The notes beneath the pieces are model-generated. The model ran no database searches, was not told the DNA's origin, and saw only the letters and a program-made list of their open reading frames with translations. A DNA stretch of 10,581 bases from a bacterium (GTDB lineage: Bacteria; Patescibacteriota; Minisyncoccia; UBA6257; 2-01-FULL-56-20). Both the position numbers and the translations under genes were made by a program. Below are positions 6,348 through 10,581 of the stretch, piece after piece. The stretch lies in NCBI GenBank assembly GCA_021813155.1, contig JAKALK010000031.1:1-10581 (forward strand), written 5' to 3'. Position 1 is the stretch's first letter. Each line of letters begins with the position of its first letter.

Positions 6348-7571
6348 CTATTCGTACCTCAAGGCTTCAATTGGGTTTAAGCTGGCTGCTCGACGTGCTG
6401 GATAGTACCCAAAAATAACTCCGATCGCCGCCGACACCCCAAAAGCCAAAACAACCGAAAACAAAGAAACTTTAGTCGCAATTCCAGCAAACTGTGTTAC
6501 CCCCCACGCAATCATCCAACCGAAGAGAAACCCAACCAACCCACCAACAAAAGTCAGCATTACCGACTCGGCTAAAAATTGAATACTGATATCTCTCTTT
6601 TTTGCTCCCACGGCCTTCCTAAGACCAATCTCTCGTGTTCGCTCAGTCACAGTAGTTAGCATCATGTTCATAATCCCTATCCCTCCAACCAAAAGTGAGA
6701 TCCCGGCAATCGCGCTTAACAAAATCGTAAAAATACTGGTTACCGAAGATGCCGCCGCTACAATATCAGCCTGATTTAAAACACTAAAATCTGCCAGCTG
6801 GGGATTGCTAATATGATGTCGATCCAAGAGCAAATTCATTACCTGAGCTTGAACCTGAGCCATTGAATTGGGATCTTCGGCTGCGATGCTGATTGCCGTC
6901 ACGTAAGTATCTCCAGCCAAAAACCTCTGTGCCGTCGAAAGCGGCACAAAAATCATATCGTCTTGGCTGCCAAAACCACTGCCCCCTTTAATCTTCGTAA
7001 CCCCGACTACTTTAAAATCCACCTTATTAATCCTAATTATTTGACCAATTACGAAAGCGTCTTGCCCAAAAAGATCGTCTCTAGCAGTTGGGCCCAGAAC
7101 CGCCACCCGAGCTAAACTTCTAACATTCTCGTCAGTAATAAAGGAACCTGAATCAACTTCTACATTGCGAACAGACGGATAGGCTGCCACCGTCCCAACC
7201 ACTTGAGTATTTGTGTTCTTCCCTTTCGCTGTAACCTGGTACCGCCTAGATATCTCCGGTGCTACGGCTTTTACCATTGTCACTCCTTGAACAACTGCAT
7301 CCGCGTCGGCCTGAGTAAGCGTCTGTGCCGAACCTCGACCGGTGCTTACTTGAGCTCCAGGACCTCTCTGCGCTCCAGGCATTACTAAAATTAAATTAGA
7401 ACCAATAGATTGAATTCTCGATTCAATTGACCCTTGCGCCCCCTGGCCAATAGAGATCATCGCAATCACCGATCCAATTCCAATCACAATACCAAGAGTA
7501 GTAAGCCCCGACCTTACTTTATTCACAATGAGCGAGGAATAAGTTTCCTTAAGTAAATCTGAAATCGTCAT
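6348..7571 (-). CDS. MacB/FtsX-type ABC transporter permease
   Basis: 407 residues, ATG start, TAG stop. The topology is typical: one N-terminal helix (about 21-43, SGLTTLGIVIGIGSVIAM), a large extracytoplasmic domain (about 44-275) and three C-terminal helices (about 279-303, 334-358 and 368-390). Family motifs are RTREIGLRKAVGA (311-323), the coupling segment before helix 3, and a YYPARRAASLNPIEALRYE-type end (389-407). Such mechanotransmission permeases dimerise and push substrates outward without carrying them through the membrane. In MacAB they handle peptides, lipopeptides or antibiotics, but the substrate here is unknown. The ATG overlaps the ATPase TGA by 4 nt (ATGA), so the two are translationally coupled. 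Unlike E. coli MacB, the ATPase is a separate chain. Confidence 0.95.
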   Translation of the reverse strand: MTISDLLKETYSSLIVNKVRSGLTTLGIVIGIGSVIAMISIGQGAQGSIESRIQSIGSNLILVMPGAQRGPGAQVSTGRGSAQTLTQADADAVVQGVTMVKAVAPEISRRYQVTAKGKNTNTQVVGTVAAYPSVRNVEVDSGSFITDENVRSLARVAVLGPTARDDLFGQDAFVIGQIIRINKVDFKVVGVTKIKGGSGFGSQDDMIFVPLSTAQRFLAGDTYVTAISIAAEDPNSMAQVQAQVMNLLLDRHHISNPQLADFSVLNQADIVAAASSVTSIFTILLSAIAGISLLVGGIGIMNMMLTTVTERTREIGLRKAVGAKKRDISIQFLAESVMLTFVGGLVGFLFGWMIAWGVTQFAGIATKVSLFSVVLAFGVSAAIGVIFGYYPARRAASLNPIEALRYE

Positions 7572-8284
7572 AATTCGTTGTGATTATGAACCATACGTCG
7601 GTGGTGATTTTTATTATCTTCTAAAATCATGCCGTCTTGGATATGAATAATCCTTTCGGCATGTTCTGCCACATACGGCTCGTGAGTAATAAGCACAATC
7701 GTGTGATGATGCTTATTATTAAGTTCCTGGAAAGTGCCCAAAACAACTTCTCCAGTCTTCGAATCCAAATTTCCCGTAGGCTCATCCGCCAAAATAATAC
7801 TCGGGTTATTCACAAGCGCCCTCGCAATTGCTACCCGTTGCATTTGACCGCCGGAAAGCTGATTAGAAAGATGATGCCACCTGTCCTCTCCTAAACTAGC
7901 CGACCGAAGAGCTTTTTCCGCCTGGGTTCTCCTTTTATCCTCGGGAACGCCGGCATACATAAGCGGCAACATCACATTCCGCAGAACGGTCGAACGCGAA
8001 AGCAGATTAAAAGACTGGAAAACAAAACCAATTTTATTCATCCTAACATCGGCTAATTCATCATCGGAAAGTTTAGAAACGTCATGTCCGTCAAGTCTGT
8101 AAACACCCGAAGTTGGACCATCAAGAGCCCCCAATATATGCATCAGTGTTGACTTGCCAGAACCAGAAGGACCCATCACCGCCACAAACTCCCCTTTTTC
8201 AATACGAAACGAAAGACCTTTAAGAACCTCAATTTCAACATCTCCGGTTCTGTAAACTTTAGTTATCTTTTCACACTCAATCAT
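7568..8284 (-). CDS. ABC transporter ATPase, MacB/LolD type
   Basis: 238 residues, ATG start, TGA stop. All nucleotide-binding motifs are intact: Walker A GPSGSGKST (38-46), Q-loop Q90 in FVFQSFNLL, signature LSGGQMQRVA (143-152), Walker B IILADEPTGNLD (163-174) and switch H201 in LITHE. This set, with FNLL after the Q-loop, is typical of ATPases that drive FtsX/MacB permeases. It sits 13 nt after the adaptor gene and overlaps the permease start by 4 nt, giving an adaptor-ATPase-permease operon. The C-terminus carries a short His/Asn-rich tail (224-238, ending HNHNEL) that I do not associate with the family; it could be harmless or metal-binding. No Shine-Dalgarno is seen. Confidence 0.96.
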   Translation of the reverse strand: MIECEKITKVYRTGDVEIEVLKGLSFRIEKGEFVAVMGPSGSGKSTLMHILGALDGPTSGVYRLDGHDVSKLSDDELADVRMNKIGFVFQSFNLLSRSTVLRNVMLPLMYAGVPEDKRRTQAEKALRSASLGEDRWHHLSNQLSGGQMQRVAIARALVNNPSIILADEPTGNLDSKTGEVVLGTFQELNNKHHHTIVLITHEPYVAEHAERIIHIQDGMILEDNKNHHRRMVHNHNEL

Positions 8285-8297
8285 AAGTAAACAACAA

Positions 8298-10103
8298 TTA
8301 ATTACGAAATCCCCCTCCGCCCAGTCCGGGAATCCTTAAATTCGAATTTTGCTGCTGTTGGGTCTGATTAGAGTTACTTGAAATTGTTCGAGTTACAACT
8401 AAGTCCCCCTCATTTAATCCTCCGGTTATCTCAGTCATTGTATCGTTCGACAATCCAACCCCAACCGTTACCCTATTTGGAATAACTCCGGAGACTATTG
8501 GCGAACTCGTCGAACCGACTCCAGAAAAATTAAGTGCGTTTTTATTTACTACTTCGACGTAATGTCCCTCTCCCTGCAATTTAACTGCAGCATTAGGCAC
8601 CTCAAGAACATCCTGCTTAACGTCAGTAATAATAGCCGCCGTAACACTCATCCCCGATTTAACCCCCGCATCCTGAGTATCTAAATTTATCTTCACGTTA
8701 TAAGTTACCACTCCCTGGCTCACTGTTCCCACCGTGTCAATCCCTGCCACTTCACCAGTCATACTCAATTCAGGAATAGCATCGAAAGTAAGGGTGGCCT
8801 TCTGGCCGACCTTAACTTTTGATACATCCACTTCGTTTAGTGAAACTTCCGCCAATTCTTGCTTAGTCACTAAGGTTGCAACCGCAAACCCACCAGAAAC
8901 TGAATCAGATTTTTTAACGTTCAACTTAGCAACTGTCCCATCAAAAGGCGCTCTTATGTAATAATCTTCTAATTTTTCTTTCGCATCCAAAAGCGCATTC
9001 TCCCGTTGTTGAACCGAAAGTTCGGCTGATTTTACATCCAACTCATCGGGGCCGTTTTTAAGTTTATTCAAAGATTCCGTCTGTTCAATAATAGTTCTTT
9101 CGGCATTGGTAATCGCATCCTTATCTGAACGAATGGTATTTTGAACCCCGAGAACATTCGATAGAAATAAGTTAGTTTGTCCTGTGTAAGTATTTAGAGT
9201 AGCTAGGTGAGTATCCGCAACCGGCGAGGGCTTGAAATTGTTTTCAGTAAGTTTATCTTTATAAAACTGGATAATACTATTCGCGCTTTTTATGGCCTCA
9301 GCCACAGCCCTTGTCGTTTCATAAGTCTGATTAATTAATCCCTCGATATCATCAGTGCTCGAGAGTCTACTTAAAGATTTATATTTATCGAAATTAGCAT
9401 CGTATTTATCTTTAGCATTTTTAAATTTATTATTCACATCATCTCTAAAAACCTGTGCTCTTCCCTGGTCATATTGACCAATTACGCCCGAGTAATAATC
9501 AATGTTCCATTGGCCGCTGTTGCCACCAAGATTTCTATCCATACTATATAAAAGGTTATAAAGACCCCCCATAATATTTGGCAAATCAAGGAAAACATTA
9601 GCCACGGCATTGAATCCATCATCGTAAGCTTTTTTAAGATCGTCGGTAGCACTCACTTTAGAATCCTGCGCTCTGGCTAAGGAATTCTCCGCTTGGATCA
9701 AAGAAAGTTTGTCGGCTGGCTGCGTTAACTTATCGAGCGCAAGTTGAGCATTTTCCAAATTGGCTTGCGCATCTCTAACTGCCTTTTGGGCATCCTGAGC
9801 ATCCAATTGAACTAGAAGGTTTCCTGACTTAACTTCTTGTCCCTCCTTCACCCCTAAAAAAACCACATCTCCCGATACTTTCGGTTTTAGATCCAGTTGA
9901 TTTGAAGCCGAAACCTGCCCACTTCCAGAAACAGAAACTACGACTGTACCTTTTTGAACTTCGGCCACCGCATACTGAACCACTCCGTTATTCCCGGCGA
10001 TCTTTTTATATCCTGTATACACCACGCCCAAAACAACCGCCGCTATCAATACCGTTGCTACTTTGTGTTTCTTCACCCAAATAAAAATTCTTCCCGGTTT
10101 CAT
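8298..10103 (-). CDS. HlyD/MacA-family membrane-fusion adaptor with long helical insertion
   Basis: 601 residues, ATG start, TAA stop; usual MacA-type adaptors are nearer 370-400. Order: signal anchor (about 15-31); first half of the lipoyl-like domain (50-101, with SGDVVFLGVKEGQEVKSGNLLVQLD at 78-101); helical hairpin (103-378); second lipoyl half (YYIRAPFDGTVAKLNV, 381-396); beta-barrel (about 415-490); membrane-proximal domain (about 495-575); and a Gln/Asn- then Gly-rich tail (577-601). The extra length is an insertion of about 180 residues (roughly 150-330), predicted helical with aromatic-rich parts, between the two arms of the hairpin. It is the first gene of the export operon. In a cell without an outer membrane the adaptor would not meet TolC and may instead reach through the cell wall or collect substrate. 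I see no convincing promoter or Shine-Dalgarno directly before it. Confidence 0.92.
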   Translation of the reverse strand: MKPGRIFIWVKKHKVATVLIAAVVLGVVYTGYKKIAGNNGVVQYAVAEVQKGTVVVSVSGSGQVSASNQLDLKPKVSGDVVFLGVKEGQEVKSGNLLVQLDAQDAQKAVRDAQANLENAQLALDKLTQPADKLSLIQAENSLARAQDSKVSATDDLKKAYDDGFNAVANVFLDLPNIMGGLYNLLYSMDRNLGGNSGQWNIDYYSGVIGQYDQGRAQVFRDDVNNKFKNAKDKYDANFDKYKSLSRLSSTDDIEGLINQTYETTRAVAEAIKSANSIIQFYKDKLTENNFKPSPVADTHLATLNTYTGQTNLFLSNVLGVQNTIRSDKDAITNAERTIIEQTESLNKLKNGPDELDVKSAELSVQQRENALLDAKEKLEDYYIRAPFDGTVAKLNVKKSDSVSGGFAVATLVTKQELAEVSLNEVDVSKVKVGQKATLTFDAIPELSMTGEVAGIDTVGTVSQGVVTYNVKINLDTQDAGVKSGMSVTAAIITDVKQDVLEVPNAAVKLQGEGHYVEVVNKNALNFSGVGSTSSPIVSGVIPNRVTVGVGLSNDTMTEITGGLNEGDLVVTRTISSNSNQTQQQQNSNLRIPGLGGGGFRN

Positions 10104-10163
10104 TTTTCAATTAAATTAATAAATCTCGCGCCAACCTCGCCCACTTTTTCATTCCATAATCAA

Positions 10164-10227
10164 GAGGCCGAAAAGGGCCGAGTTTAAAGCTAAAATTTTC
10201 CATTCGGCCCCTAGCTCACTCGACCCT
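10164..10227 (-). other. Competing hairpins / terminator-like structure upstream of the exporter operon
   Basis: On the - strand four segments occur in order: A AGGGTCGAG (10227-10219), B GGGGCCGAA (10211-10203), C CTCGGCCCT (10182-10174) and D TTCGGCCTC (10172-10164). B pairs with C (7 Watson-Crick pairs plus one wobble) and is followed by TTTT, a weak terminator for the upstream gene. A can instead pair with C (9 bp, one wobble), and B with D (9 bp, one wobble). This could be a terminator with alternative folds or an attenuator. The remainder of the 151-nt gap 10104-10254 shows nothing else I can name. Confidence 0.4.
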
Positions 10228-10254
10228 CTTCTTTACTACAATAAAACGCCCGAC

Positions 10255-10581
10255 TTATTTCGGCACCATAAATCCCCTCCCAACCATCCTTTCAGGTGGA
10301 TGGCTCAAAAAATCCTCTAGATCGTCAACCCTTCTAACCCCGAACGCCCTAATAGTCCCTCCTATCTCTTCTCCAAAAACAACCACTAAGTCATCTGATT
10401 TTAAACCGCCATCTGGTACTTTAGTGTCGGGATCAAAAACTACTAAGAGTTTGCGACCATCTCTAAGCTCCAGCGTAAATCTTCCCTCTTTAGGTTCTGC
10501 AACTACCCCAGGGTGCACACTGTGAAATTTTTCCCCACGAAACCCTCGATAAAGTGCGCCAAATAAAGGCAACCCTCCTCG
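10255..10581 (-). CDS. DUF5666-like small protein, N-terminus outside the window
   Basis: The frame is open from the right edge to a TAA at 10257-10255, giving 109 visible codons with the stop. A TTG at 10572 could be read as the start, but GGAGGG lies directly against it (1 nt), too close for a working Shine-Dalgarno. The frame continues upstream of it to the edge (Arg-Gly-Gly), so I treat the gene as partial. The middle part (HPGVVAEPKEGRFTLELRDG, then LKSDDLVVVFGEE and GTIRAFGVRRVDD) repeats the pattern of the DUF5666-like protein at 5887-6315: a dGxx turn, an LxxxDxVxVxG strand and a GtIxAxxVr strand. It is therefore probably a small beta-barrel domain of that family. The C-terminal 25 residues (DFLSHPPERMVGRGFMVPK end) lie outside the domain. 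It lies 151 nt upstream of the adaptor gene on the same strand; function unknown. Confidence 0.75.
   Translation of the reverse strand, partial: RGGLPLFGALYRGFRGEKFHSVHPGVVAEPKEGRFTLELRDGRKLLVVFDPDTKVPDGGLKSDDLVVVFGEEIGGTIRAFGVRRVDDLEDFLSHPPERMVGRGFMVPK

Noticed and set aside
10104..10160. Candidate -10/-35 pairs directly upstream of the adaptor gene
   Set aside because: TTTAAT- and TATTAA-like boxes occur but no acceptable -35 box at 16-18 nt; AT-rich noise is as good an explanation.
10570..10572. TTG with adjacent GGAGGG as the true start of the right-edge gene
   Set aside because: Spacing of 1 nt is too short for a Shine-Dalgarno and the frame stays open to the window edge, so a start outside is more likely. 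Not excluded.
1..10581. tRNA, rRNA, CRISPR array, transposase or phage gene
   Set aside because: Read on both strands; no cloverleaf, regularly spaced repeats or mobile-element genes were seen.

Overview
The window looks like bacterial chromosome from a small-genome, probably monoderm lineage. The best guess is the Candidate Phyla Radiation (Patescibacteria). This is inferred from gene content: a short DUF5666-like membrane-anchored protein, a MacAB-type exporter with an unusually long adaptor, AT-rich leaders without Shine-Dalgarno sites, and compact operons. No rRNA or other marker is present to prove it. TGA serves as a normal stop (the ABC ATPase gene ends in TGA), which argues against the UGA-recoded Gracilibacteria/SR1 groups.

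Left end (1-1325, + strand): two tandem paralogous genes of a family I do not recognise, the first cut by the window edge. Each is followed, 24-25 nt after its stop, by a nearly identical 38-bp hairpin element. The second gene has a good promoter, a perfect Shine-Dalgarno and a TTG start. In hand-counted lines this end is more GC-rich than most of the rest, and its translation start looks different from every other gene here, so it may have a different history.

The remainder (1461-10581) is all on the - strand. In transcription order it holds: a partial DUF5666-like gene at the right edge; an intergenic stretch with competing hairpins; a three-gene MacAB-like export system (long HlyD-type adaptor, ABC ATPase, FtsX/MacB permease); a membrane-anchored DUF5666-like protein; a NOX/ferric-reductase-like transmembrane flavocytochrome with four correctly spaced haem-ligand histidines; a membrane-anchored cytochrome b5-domain protein 7 nt downstream; the ribosome-associated GTPase TypA/BipA; and a membrane-anchored type-I copper protein with its own promoter.

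Functionally, the middle and left part of the - strand block suggests an envelope electron-transfer module: cytosolic NAD(P)H to FAD to two b haems across the membrane, then perhaps to the surface b5 domain and possibly the cupredoxin. The export module is next to it, and one DUF5666-like gene lies on each side of the exporter. TypA is a housekeeping translation GTPase that appears to lie behind a terminator-like hairpin. No tRNA, rRNA, CRISPR array, insertion sequence or phage gene was seen, and no gene-free stretch exceeds 200 bp.
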